This document shows, piece after piece, positions 54,216 to 64,000 of a stretch of DNA of 64,000 nucleotides. Within the stretch, counting starts at the first letter, position 1. Each line of letters begins with the position of its first letter. Under the pieces are notes generated by a model that did no database searches, was not told where the DNA came from, and saw only the letters and a program-made list of their open reading frames with translations. The position numbers and the translations under genes are program-made. The stretch comes from Haematococcus lacustris (taxonomy: Eukaryota; Chlorophyta; Chlorophyceae; Chlamydomonadales; Haematococcaceae), in assembly GCA_030144725.1 (NCBI GenBank), contig JASKMD010000030.1, positions 6,504,155 through 6,568,154 of the forward strand. Direction: 5' to 3'.

Positions 54216-57200
54216 ATGTCTAACAATGCCAGCGGGCCCCTCCGTCGTCCCCCCACCTCCTTTGATGAAAAATACGGCGCCGCGCAGCTTGCTGCACGCT
54301 CTGACGAGCTGCACCGCTTACTTCGACCAATGCCCGACTTGTTACGGAGCGAGAAGCAGCAGCAGGTGCGGGGGTTACCGCGGCCATTTGTCGCGATACT
54401 TGCAAAAGCATAAAATGCCACCTTCCCCACAGCCCTCCCCAACCTCCTTATCAACGTGCCTCATGCTTCAGCCGCAGGCGGTGCAGGCGCTGTCTTTAGC
54501 CACCTGGATGCTGGTGCTGTGGTGTTGCAGGGAAGCTTGCCTGGTGCTCCTTGACACAAGCGATGATCACGCCGGCTTGCCTGGTGGACTCCCCAGCTGC
54601 TGTGGTCCTCGCAGGACGCTGTTCTGCCACCACTGTGACAAGCCCACAGGCCGTAGCCTGCTCCAGATCAGGCGCAACACACACTGTGATGTGGGTGTTT
54701 AGCCCAGGCGGTGGGCACAGGGGGCAGGGGCAGGGGCAGGGGCAGGGGCAGGGGCAGGGGCAGGGGCAGGGGCAGGGGCAGGGGCAGGGGCAGGGGCAGG
54801 GGCAGGGGCAGGGGCAGGGGCAGGGGCAGGGGCAGGGGCAGGGGCAGGGGCAGGGGCAGGGGCAGGGGCAGGGGCAGGGGCAGGGGCGGGGCAGGCATAT
54901 CAGCACGAGGCGCAGGCGGTGGGAAGAGTCAGCTGAAGCAGGTAGTGTGGTTGCTGCCGGGCTCGGAATGATGCCATACTACACACAGTGCACAGAATGA
55001 GGCACAGGGGGTGCCCCATTGGTGGGGTGTGCATCATTGACCAGTAGGGCTGGCTGCTGGCTGCTGGCCAATGCCTGTGTGCTGACTAGCGCCAGGCTGC
55101 AGCAGCCCACCATCGCCACGCTTGCCCGCCGCTGGGCCATCAGCTTGCAGGCCCAGGGGCAGGGGCAGTGGCCAGCTGGTGGGTCAGGGCTATTGGTTGA
55201 TAGGGACGGTTGCTGGCTGCTGGCAGCTGGCTGTGTGCTGCTAAGCAAGGCTCCCTTGTGCAAGTAGGTGGCAGTGGCAGGCACAGCCAGCATTGGTAGC
55301 ATGGCTAGCCTAGCACCCAGCATTGCGCGCCAGGCAGTGGCCAGTGTCGCTCTGTTAGCTGCTGGCCATTGGCTGTGTGCTGCTCAACGCAGGTAGTGCG
55401 TGCATCCGACCTTGCCCCCTTGTACCCAGAGACAGGCATTCAGACGTACAGCATCAACTGCCACCGGGTCATCTTCCTCAGGCCACGGCCAGGCGTGAAG
55501 TGAGTCAGCACCCCAGTCTGTAACCCTAGGGAAGAGTGAGCAGCTTATCAAAACAGATGCACTGCTGAACCAGCGCCCAAAGTGTGTCACAGCTGGCCTG
55601 TAGCGCAGGGTTTTGAGCTTGCATGCTTGTGTGGCGCAGGATGCTCCCTTACGGCTCCTCCCCCAGCGGGCAATGCCTGGTCTGCACCCGGTCCTTGCTG
55701 GAGCCTGCCTGCTGCTTCTGCTGCCTCTCCTGCAAGCTGGTGCGGGTCAGCATAGGGGTGACCCAGGCAGCGGCAGATGCCCAGGGGGAGGCTGTGAGCT
55801 GTCCTCACCCTCACCCTCATCCGCACCCGCACCCGCACCCGCACCCGCACCCGCACCCGCACCCGCACCCGCACCCGCACCCTAGCCAAACATGGTGCTC
55901 CTGCCAGTGCGTGTGATGCTCGCCGCTCTCGCTGTGATGGGTCAGCTGACTACCTAGACCTGCCAGCCCCTGCGCCACAGCATCCAGGGAGCAGGCAGCT
56001 GGGCGCCCCCTCCCACCACTGCACCGCTGTCCCCAGCACTGTCATGCCCCTTCTCCTCCCTCTACCTCATCCCCACATCGGTTGGGGTGGTTGTCTGACC
56101 TAAACATGTATTTCCTCCCTTTCACATTTTTGTCTCGTTCATAATTGTCTGTTTTCAATTGATTTTCCATGATCAGCCTTTACATTATGGGACAGGTGCC
56201 ATGGTAGCATCACTGCCGCATGTGCTGCACGGCTGCAGGTCTTTGAGGAGTGTGGCTGCACCCACGCCCCCTCCCTGCCCCAGCTGCCTGTGCTGGAGGC
56301 CCTGGGGGTGCCTAGGTGGGTCTGCACTGCGGCCTGCAGGTCAGGGTGGGGGGCAGCAGGCGAGGAATAGGGAGGGTTGGGTTGGGGTAGGGTTACCGCC
56401 TCACTGCTGCGTACTCAGGACCAGGCACAGCCAGCCTGACAGCAGAGTGGTACACAGTAAGTTGCCTAACTATGGTCAATCATGCGCATCGCATTGTCTT
56501 CTAGTTGTTGCTAGTTTTGGTCGCGTCATGTTTGCGTGATGAGTGTGGTGGTGACATCTCCTGTTTGCAAAAATGTCGGCCAGAACTAGGCAAGTTACTG
56601 GGTACCGCAGCAGTGGTACCCCTTGTGTGTCACCCATTGCTCATGTGCATCGCCACGCCCAGCAAGGACCAGTTGCAGGGGGCACTAGCACCAGCACCAT
56701 CCTCCTTCGACCCTGGCATCACACCGTGCGTGTCATTCTGCTGACTGCACCGCTGCCCGCCGCCCGTCACGTCACGCGCAGGAGTGTGACCAGCTGCTTT
56801 GCCAGAGCCGTTCCTGCCGGCAGCCGGGGTGGGGAGGCAGTTGCACGGCGCAGGAGCACCGGGTGCCAGGAGTCAGGTGGTGGTGGTGCAGGAAGGCCCA
56901 GGGGCAGCTCCCTCTCCGCTCGGTCCAGCCCTCCCGCACCTGACCCTGACCCTGACCCTGACCCTGACCCAGCACCCAGGTCTCAGCGGCTGAGGGAGGA
57001 TGGGTCATGGTCAGCCGGACCCCTCACCAGCTGCTGTGGGGTTGATGACAGTTGGGCAGTTAGGTTGGTTGGGAGGCACGCACCCCAGCACCAGGCCCCA
57101 GCCCCAGCGGGAGGGGTGAGCAGCTGGCGCATGCAGACCCATGGCCAGGGCGGCAGCAGTGAAGGGCTTGCCCTGGATGGACAGGGGAATGTCAAGGGGT

Positions 57201-60200
57201 CAGAGCCTGGGCATGGGGAGAGGCTGCGAAATGGCCAAGGCAATGCGGGCAGTAGACCGGGCAGCTGCTGTGGGTACCCCCCTGCCCTGGGCTCGACAGC
57301 AGGCTGTGGTGATGCAGCTGCTGCTGAGGGTGCCCTGAGCCTGCAGCTTCTCAAATGCGGGGCTCTGGCAATGGCCCCTGCCCCTGCCCCTGCCCCTACC
57401 CCTGGCCTAGCCCCAGCCCCCCTCCCTGGCCCTGACCCCGGCCCCGGCCCTGACCTTGGACATGGCGCCCAGGCCCGGGCGCCTGCCCAGCATGGGGTCA
57501 GCAACAGCAGCAGCACCAGCCACGTTAGCTTAGGCCCGGGCAGTGGCTTTGAACAGCTGCCCACCCCCCCAGCGGGTGAAAGTGTGACCCTGGGCAGTCA
57601 TAGCAGCAGCTGCTGCAGCCAGCAGGGGGGCCTGGGCGAGGCTTCACTGACTCACGCCTCAGGCTTGCCAATCCAGGCAACCCGTCCGGTGAGCCGCTCT
57701 GCCCCGGTTGCCACCCCATGCCTCCGCCATGCAGCCATGGCCACCGAGCCTGCCGCCCCTACCCACATGGCAGTGGGGCACGCCCCTGCTGCCACGCAGC
57801 TGCCAGGGTCGGAGCCTGCAAGTGGCCTGGTGGTTGAGTCTGTTGCTGAGGCCCACCACCGCTTCCTGAAGCTGTGGCTCAGCCAGCCTCAGGGCAGGGG
57901 CTGGCCTGGGCGATGTGTTGAGACGCCGTCGGCCCTGGGGCCCAGCGCTACCAGCGGCAACAGCAGCAGCAGCAGGGGGGGCCAACCAGCGGGTGAGGAT
58001 GCGTGTCTGGCTACTGGTTATAGGTTTGGGGCAAAACGTGGGGCAGAGGGCAGGGGAGGGAGGGGGAGGGGCCAGGTGGGCAGTGAGGTGCTGTGGGGCC
58101 CTCATGGGGCCAGCCAGGCTGCTGCTGCTGCTCTGGGGGCGAAAGGGCGGCAGGGGTGTCAGGGTCGGCAGGGGCAGCAGGGGCAGCAGTTGCTTGCTAC
58201 AGCCCATCAGCAGCAGGGCCTTCACAGCAGTGCATTTCAGCGACAAAGCCAAGACCCTGAGCACAGCAGGACACAGCAGCAGAGTGAGCAGCAGCAGGGG
58301 GGCCAGCAGCAGGGGGGCCAAGGTATCTCCCCACCCCTGTCAGGTGAGGCCCTGTGTGCAGGCCGGCCTGCAGTGCTGCTTGGGGTGCGTGCGCTCACCC
58401 TTGGCCGCAGCACCAGCCTGCCTGAGGCCGCACAACTGGAGCAGCTGGTGTCAGTGCAGAGGCCGGCAAGGGCTGTGGAGGGGGTGGCAGACGGGGGTGA
58501 TGAGCCGGCCACCAGGCCTGCGGGCCAGGCTGGGGGGGCGTGCTGGTGCCTAGTGCAGCAGCAGCAGCAGCAGCAGCAGCAAGAGGAAGAGCAGCAGCAG
58601 GGTGCTTGCAGCAGGCATGAGGGTGGGACAGCTAGGCTGGAGACTGATGGCAGGGATGATGGGCAATGCCAGGGCTCAGGGCCCCTGCCCGCCACACCTG
58701 GCCCGGCCAGCACATCACCACCCAGCCCCACCCATGACGTGCTGACCCGCCCTCACCCCACACTTGCATCATCCAACCCCAGCCCAGCACCTGATCCTGA
58801 CATCCCTGACCCTGTGCCCACTGCTGCTGCTCACTTGGACGCTGCCACATACCCCACCCCTGACCCAGCTCCTGCTGCCCAGCCCCCCAGCCAGGCCCCG
58901 CATCCAGCAAGACACAGCCCCCCCACCCAGGCCCTACCCCCCCCCCCTTCCCTGCACCCACACCCCACACCCCCTACCACCACCCAGGCCGCCGCCCACT
59001 GCCATGGGCAGGACATGGAGGGTGTAGCCCATGCAGCCTGCGCTGGTCCCCCCCAGGGTGCTGACAGCAGCAGCAGGTCCCTGGCTGAGGTGGCTTCCAC
59101 CTTGGTAGCAAGACTGCGGCGCACCACCAGCCTGCCCTCCTCCCTGCTGCCCTGCGCCCCCCGCCTGCCCTCCGCCCCCCCGCCTGCCACCAGCACCCTC
59201 CAGCTGTTCTCCATCCACAGCGACAACGGCCCGGGGGGGGCTGGGTCTGCCCAGGGGGTCCTAGCCCCCCCTCCCCTCCTGCCAGTCAGGCCCAGCTGCA
59301 TGCTCCCCCATGCCCTCCTGCCCCCCACAGGCCCCATGCACCCCGCTGCACTTGCCCCTGCGAAGCTGTATTCAAACGGTCACACAGGCCTCACACACAC
59401 ACACCCTACCCTCATGGCCTGCTCACCTCTTACCCAAGCTGCAGCTGTGCACAAGGTGGGGGAGAGCAGCAGCAGCAGCAGGCAGCCCCACCATGCCCTG
59501 CCCCCCCACCCCCTCCTGGTGAAGATGTCAGTGGCTGCCAGGGTGCCTGAAGCTCATCCCAGGGCAAGGGGGGCAGGGGCAGGAGCGGGGGCAGGGGCAG
59601 GAGCGGGGGCAGGAACGGTGCAAGAGGCAGGGCCAGGGTCAAGGTCTGGGGCAGAACCAGTGGCAGGGCAAGGGCCAGGGGCAGGTCCAGGGCCGAGGGC
59701 AGTGCAAGGGGCAGGGGGAGGGGCAGGGGCAGGGCAAGGGGCAGGGTTAGGGACAGCTGGTTGGCCTGCACCCATCACCTGCATGGAGCAGCAGCAGGTG
59801 GGGGAGGTCCGCAAGCCATGCATATCCAGGGGGGGGCCCACCCTACAGTGGCCCAAACCCTGGCGGGGTTCCCTACCCCCTGCCGCACCCCTCCCTGCTG
59901 CTCAGCCACCCCTTTCCAGCTGGAGGCCTGTTGTGATGCCTGCTGCTGCCGCCATGGCTAGCTCCCCCCCTCAGCTGTGGCAGCAGCAGCAGCTACCCAA
60001 TACTGGGCATGCAAGCAAGCGCCGCATGGTGATGCATGGCGGTACTGCTTCTGTGCAGCCATGCAGCCAAGGGCCCACTGCCCTTGACAACCAGCCTTGC
60101 ACGATGCAGCTGCCCATCAGCTCCGAGTGTGACCCACGAACTCCTGGGTGTGACCCCGCTCCCTCTTCCACCCACATCCAACTAAGTCAAGCGCTTGAAC

Positions 60201-60437
60201 TGAGAGCCCAGCGCTGGGCTAAGCTGACTGGCGCTGCCCAGCTGCTAGCAACAGAGCCTCACACTAGTGTGACCAGTGTGACCAGTGTGACCAGTGTGAC
60301 CGAGATCAACTCTGCCCACAGGGGGCCGGCCTTGCCAGCCAGTCTGATGCCCCCCAGGCAGCAGTCACATGCCCCCTGCCCCCCTCCCCTCGCCCATCCT
60401 CCCACCCTCACGCACCCCTACCCCCCTCGCCAGGCCA

Positions 60438-60468
<31 letters not shown>

Positions 60469-61081
60469 CACCCCACCCGAGGCGGCGCCCTGCCTAGCCT
60501 TACCCCCTCCTTGGCTGGCTCAGGGGGCCCCCATGGGGGGCAGGGGTGTGGGGCCTGCTGGTGGCCCTGGGTCTGGGTCCTGCTCCCCCCCCAATCTGCC
60601 CCTGCCTGGCCTGGGCCTTGCAGCAGCGTGCCACACCCCACAGCAGCAGCTGCTACCCAGCTTCCTCCTAGACACACTGGGGGAGTCAGCGTCAAGCAAG
60701 AGCATGGCGGCTGCCGGGGGGGTGTCCAGGTCAGGCAGGCAGGGAGGGGGCTTGAGCAGGGCAGAATGCAAGCGGCAGGGTCTCAGAGCCGGCCTTGGGG
60801 AGCTGCTGGGGGAGGGGCTGGGCACCCTCCTCCTCAGCCCCGCTGGTGAGGGGGGTGCTGGCAGGGGCAGCTGGGCAGGAGACGACTTCTGTTACAACAC
60901 CCCAGGCCAGAAATTGTGGCAGCATGGCACTGGCAAGAGCATGGGCCATGTGAAGGGCGGCGGTGCCAGCCTGCCCCTTGACATGGAGCTGGAGGAGGTG
61001 TGGGCGGCAGGTCCAGGACAGCAGCAGAAGATGAGTGGCCGCAAGAGGGCAGCCCCACCCCGCCGCTCCCCCCTGGGGTGA
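54216..61081 (+). CDS. PLATZ-domain zinc-binding protein with a very long low-complexity C-terminus
   Basis: PLATZ proteins are plant/algal zinc-dependent A/T-rich DNA binders. Exons 54216-54365, 54478-54690, 55393-55499, 55640-55739, 56239-56315 and 56782-61081 close in phase to about 1648 residues. The PLATZ core reads CHHCDK, RSLLQIRRNTHCD|VVRASD, ETGIQTYSINCHRVIFLRPR, then C-x2-C-x11-C-x3-C in GQCLVCTRSLLEPACCFCC plus LSCKL. The first zinc motif is degenerate. The 4.3 kb last exon is Q/P/G/A-rich and ends GRKRAAPPRRSPLG, resembling the basic RRKG-P-RxP C-terminus of plant PLATZ proteins, which are usually about 200-260 residues. An in-frame ATG at 54087 is an alternative start. Hidden introns in the last exon cannot be excluded, but it is open throughout. 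Confidence 0.82.
54720..54892. repeat. GGGGCA hexanucleotide tract in PLATZ intron 2
   Basis: About 28 uninterrupted copies of GGGGCA on the coding strand; strong G-quadruplex potential. The same hexamer opens the repeat in UAH intron 7. Confidence 0.97.
55250..55345 (+). pseudogene. Partial duplicate of the PETC last exon and 3' UTR
   Basis: Matches PETC 52807-52900: gcaaggctcccttgtgcaag, then TAG, gtggcagtggcaggcacagc, cagcattggtagcatggcta and gcctagcacccagcat. It lies in intron 2 of the PLATZ gene, same orientation, 2.4 kb away. Only the GEAPWWK-stop region and trailing UTR are copied. Confidence 0.8.
55806..55882. repeat. ACCCGC hexanucleotide tract in PLATZ intron 4
   Basis: About 11 copies of CACCCG/ACCCGC preceded by CCTCACC units. 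Inside the intron after the C-x3-C exon. Confidence 0.95.
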
Positions 61082-63192
61082 TGCGGAGGGGGCTGTGTGC
61101 TCTGCAGTCGCGGCTGCAAGCGGACGTGATGGGGGGGTGCTGGCCCTTGGGAGGGGAGGGAGAGGAGGCTAGGGGAGGGGCAAGTGGAGGGCTAGTGCTC
61201 TGCCTCCCATGGCAGCTGCAGGGGGTGGAGGTGGTGGGGGCGTGCGGTGACCACAGCTGACCAGAAAGGTCAGCAGCTGGACTGCTCATAGCGGTTCAGT
61301 GCAGCTGCTGAGTAGCTGCCCTCACCTGGCTGCTTCATGCTCATGGCTGACATGCATGCAGCTCAGGGCGGAAGGTAAAAGAAAAGAGCTAAAGAGGCGA
61401 AAGAGGCCAAAGGCTATAGAGAAGGCAGCTAAGGCTGAAAAGTGACCACTAGTACACAGCATGGTGTGACCACAACTACCCAGCGTTGTGTGACCATGAC
61501 CACCCAGGTTAGTGTGACCACAGGCATCCTAGGTAGTGCGACCATGGCTGTCAAGAAGGTGAGAAGTATGAGAGGCACCACCACATCTGTATAGCTGGGA
61601 GGTAGGGCAGCTATAGGTAGTTGGTTAGTTGGGATGTGGCAGTCATCATAGCCAGAAACTCTTTCCCCTGGGATGGCTTGTGGTGGATAGGGCGTCATGT
61701 CCTGCCCAAAGTGATCGGCTGTGCATAGGGACTGGCGACAAGGAGCATGGGCCATGCGTATCAGCTGTGCATAGCGAGCGGTGGCATGGAGCATGGAGCA
61801 CGCTTGTCTTGGATGAGGTGGGCTGTGCATGCATGTAACCGAGGTTGGAAAGCACCAAATGCATCCTATAGGACGGCACTCAAGCATGTTTGCATGAGTC
61901 CAGAATGCCCTGCAATCATTGTATTATTGTGGAATTGTGCATGCATCGGCAGGTGGCGAAGCTGCTGCACCTGTGATTGGCCATGTTGGTCTGCTGTGTG
62001 CATGGCAGATGGAATGGGCATGATGGTGGAGTAATGTGTGATGGTCATGTGTGATGGTTATGTGTGATGATCATGTATGTGTGGTAGAGGTAGGGAGCTG
62101 GGTCGAAGCAGCCGACTTTCATGGTTATTGCCAGATATGTACATAGCAGCATGGAGGAGAGTAGATGGCTGGATGGGTGGTTTTGCATGCGTTAACCGAT
62201 GATGTTATTGAGCATGCGGCCAGCACATGTCGCTGGCTGGTAGTACTGGCATGACATTGGCGTCAACATTGACATTAGCATTGTTTTCTAAGCTTCAACG
62301 TCGCTTGCATTGCCATGGTGTAAGGCGGTAAGAGGTTGCTAGTGTTGGCTGGGATCTGCAACCTATTAACCATGCGCCTCCGCTCCTCCTTCTCCTTCTC
62401 CTGTGCTTGGGGGTTGGTGTTTTCCCCATCTTGGCTGGTGGCACCACATGTAAACAATGCACCACGTGATGATGATGCGTATGCTTGGGTATGTGAGCAC
62501 CATCTGCAAGGCCGGTTGAAGCGCACAGGCTTGGCTTGCACCAGGGTGGGTGTGGGAAACAGGGTGCATGGATGAAGAGCAACCAAGGAGCAGTCGTAGT
62601 TTGCGCAGACTAGTCACGACAACCCCCCTGTTAAACCTGCATCAAAACAGCTCGAGCTGCGTACATCATTGTGGCCTTGCCACCTCATCACCGTCCCCGC
62701 CATTACGTCAGCTTCCTCTCTATGATGCATTTTACAAACGACGCAGACGAGACATGCTGCAACAGTTGCTGATAATCAGCTAGTATAAAGCGCAATTGTG
62801 ATGAAAGCGACACCGTGTACGTCACTCCCAAGAGGATTAAGTGTCTCAATGGCCAGGCGTGAAGTCCAGATGAGCACCAACTCTCACTCGTTGTGCGACC
62901 ATCGCCAACCGGCCGCGGAGGTCGAGCGCTGCAAGCTAGCTCGCCGCAGGTGCGTACTGGGCCGCGCCTCACACCCTCACCGTCCCCGCAATGGCAGCTG
63001 TAACCAGGTAAGGTGTTCAGCGGTACGAGGCACGGCGAGCACAGCTTGTCAACCAAGCTCCGCACGGGTCACAAGGAGGTCGCCGCGGCCTTCGCTCTAA
63101 GTCGCCCGTATTACAGCGAGACTCTGCGTGGCATTGCGCTGTCATATGCGTCGCTGCGATCGAAGTCGCCACGACCGAACCCATCTCTTGCC
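61082..63192. other. Convergent intergenic region (PLATZ and E2 3' ends)
   Basis: No coherent exon chain. Contains a cluster of GTGTGACCA-type words at 61460-61545 (also TGTGACCAG x3 in the PLATZ exon at 60272-60300) and tgtgatgg repeats at 62035-62075. Both flanking genes point into this region, so it should hold their 3' UTRs. Confidence 0.5.
63111..63115 (-). promoter_or_regulatory. Poly(A) signal TGTAA of the E2 gene
   Basis: TTACA on the plus strand, 78 bp beyond the E2 stop codon. Confidence 0.5.
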
Positions 63193-64000
63193 TCACATCA
63201 CCAGCTGCTCTGGGTTCTCAATGACTGCCTTGAGCGTCTGCAGGCAGGTGGTACACACCCCAGCGTCAGCAGGCTAGCACAGCTGGGCGCATTGGTGAGC
63301 GAGCAGCCAGTCCCAACACCAGGCAGGTGACCAAGACTGACACCAGCACCAGGGGCAAGGGGAACTAGCAGGGCAGGTAGCAGGGAGGAGGAAGGAGGGA
63401 GAAACAAGGAAAAGGGAAGGGAAAGGGGGTCAAATGGAGCAAGCTCGCCCTGACTTCTCCAGCTGTCTCCCCTTTCAATGCCTTATCCGTTGCTAGAGCT
63501 TCAACCCCTTCTCTTCGAATCTCAGCCCGTTCTTCTCTCCCGTCCTTCCCCTCTCTTCCCCTGTTTTCCTCCCCTGCCATCTCCAGTCGTGCCACTGACC
63601 CTCACTACCCACCTGCAGGAACTCTGCTGCCTGTGCGCCATACACCAGTCGGTGGTCAGCAGTCAGGTTCACAGTCATGACCTTCTTCACACCAATCATG
63701 CCATCCTCAGTAGCCACCACAGTGGGCTTGCTGGCGCCGATGGCAATGATGGATGCGGTCCCTGCACAGGTGCGCACCACAGCAGCTGAGAAGTGCTCGG
63801 ATGATCAAGACCACCTGCCACACACATGACTGTGCCAAGGAGCCATTCAGTTCCTTCTTTTGAAACTTTGAAACTTTGAACCTCATGGACATCATGGACA
63901 TCACTGACACATGCAGTCACGCTTCCTGACAACGTGTGTAGTGTAGGGCAGCACTGCCTCCCTGTGCAACCCTGGCTGTGGGACATGAGCCCATGTGGCC
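63193..64000 (-). CDS. DLA2: Plastid-type pyruvate dehydrogenase E2 (dihydrolipoyl acetyltransferase), 3' end
   Basis: The last two exons are visible, and the gene continues past the right edge. Exon 63761-63613 encodes TASIIAIGASKPTVVATEDG, MIGVKKVMTVNLTADHRLVY and GAQAAEFLQ. Exon 63237-63193 encodes TLKAVIENPEQLVM and the stop, joined in phase. This is the end of the catalytic acyltransferase domain; E2 transfers the acetyl group from lipoyl arms to CoA. DHRLVYGA with Tyr where mitochondrial E2 has DG, and the FLQTL…IENP ending, are typical of the plastid enzyme. The gene symbol follows the Chlamydomonas name and rests on this similarity. The intron is 375 bp. Plus-strand ORFs over 63013-63330 are antisense shadows. 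Confidence 0.88.

Noticed and set aside
54036..54314. Minus-strand ORF with KAVLTTRTGAKAILRGDTGT
   Set aside because: It looks protein-like but is antisense to PLATZ exon 1 and its upstream region, and no splice partners were found.
63013..63330. Plus-strand ORF (STKLRTGHKEVAAAF…)
   Set aside because: It overlaps the last exon and 3' UTR of the E2 gene on the other strand; SHHQLLWVLNDCLERLQ is the antisense of the TLKAVIENPEQ exon.

Overview
This 64 kb window is nuclear DNA from a green alga of the Chlamydomonadales. The genes are GC-rich and intron-rich with GT-AG splice sites, one gene uses a GC-AG intron, TGTAA poly(A) signals follow several genes, and both plastid-targeted proteins (PETC, a plastid-type PDH E2) have algal or plant character. 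Abundant minisatellites and low-complexity protein tails, together with the mobile-element families, make Haematococcus lacustris my best guess; that name is inference. Two runs of exactly 500 N are scaffold gaps. There is no sign of prokaryotic or organellar origin.

Layout. 1-6455: edge of an unrecognised minus-strand gene, then element remnants and a broken coiled-coil ORF. 6456-8718: a minus-strand gene for a disordered protein, crossed by a gap. 8860-14768: accessory region with a dispersed repeat, a 0.7 kb inverted repeat and a cleanly bounded hAT transposon (15-bp inverted termini, perfect 8-bp target duplication). 15192-22822: two minus-strand genes, the second an F-box protein with ARM-like exons. 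23064-26258: ureidoglycine aminohydrolase (UAH), divergent from the F-box gene. 26259-34338: element remnants, a gene with an FMRP/agenet-like fold, and the second gap. 34339-38883: a proline-rich protein carrying four copies of an unfamiliar short motif. 40993-49068: RRP36 and a MIT-like/AAA ATPase, head to head. 51629-52827: the cytochrome b6f Rieske protein PETC. 54216-61081: a PLATZ-domain gene with a huge last exon. 63193-64000: the 3' end of the plastid PDH E2 gene.

For the genes in bold outline, exon chains were worked out by hand, and reading-frame phase closes for PETC, RRP36, UAH, the AAA ATPase and the PLATZ gene.

The most interesting content lies between the host genes. At least six degraded pieces of one element family (39.4, 49.5, 51.0, 32.7, 31.2 and 28.3 kb) encode a protein with TnpB/Fanzor-like RuvC signatures: GLDPG, VDEFCTSR and DRDCNAALN. 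Three copies share a 3' region ending in a conserved hairpin, where OMEGA guide RNAs lie in known systems. A second family with a DRDVSAALNIRR signature (5.3, 27.1 and 31.75 kb) shares the terminal AGCCCCTACACT word and also folds it into a hairpin loop. All copies seen here are broken, so this window shows relics of a candidate RNA-guided nuclease system, not a working one.
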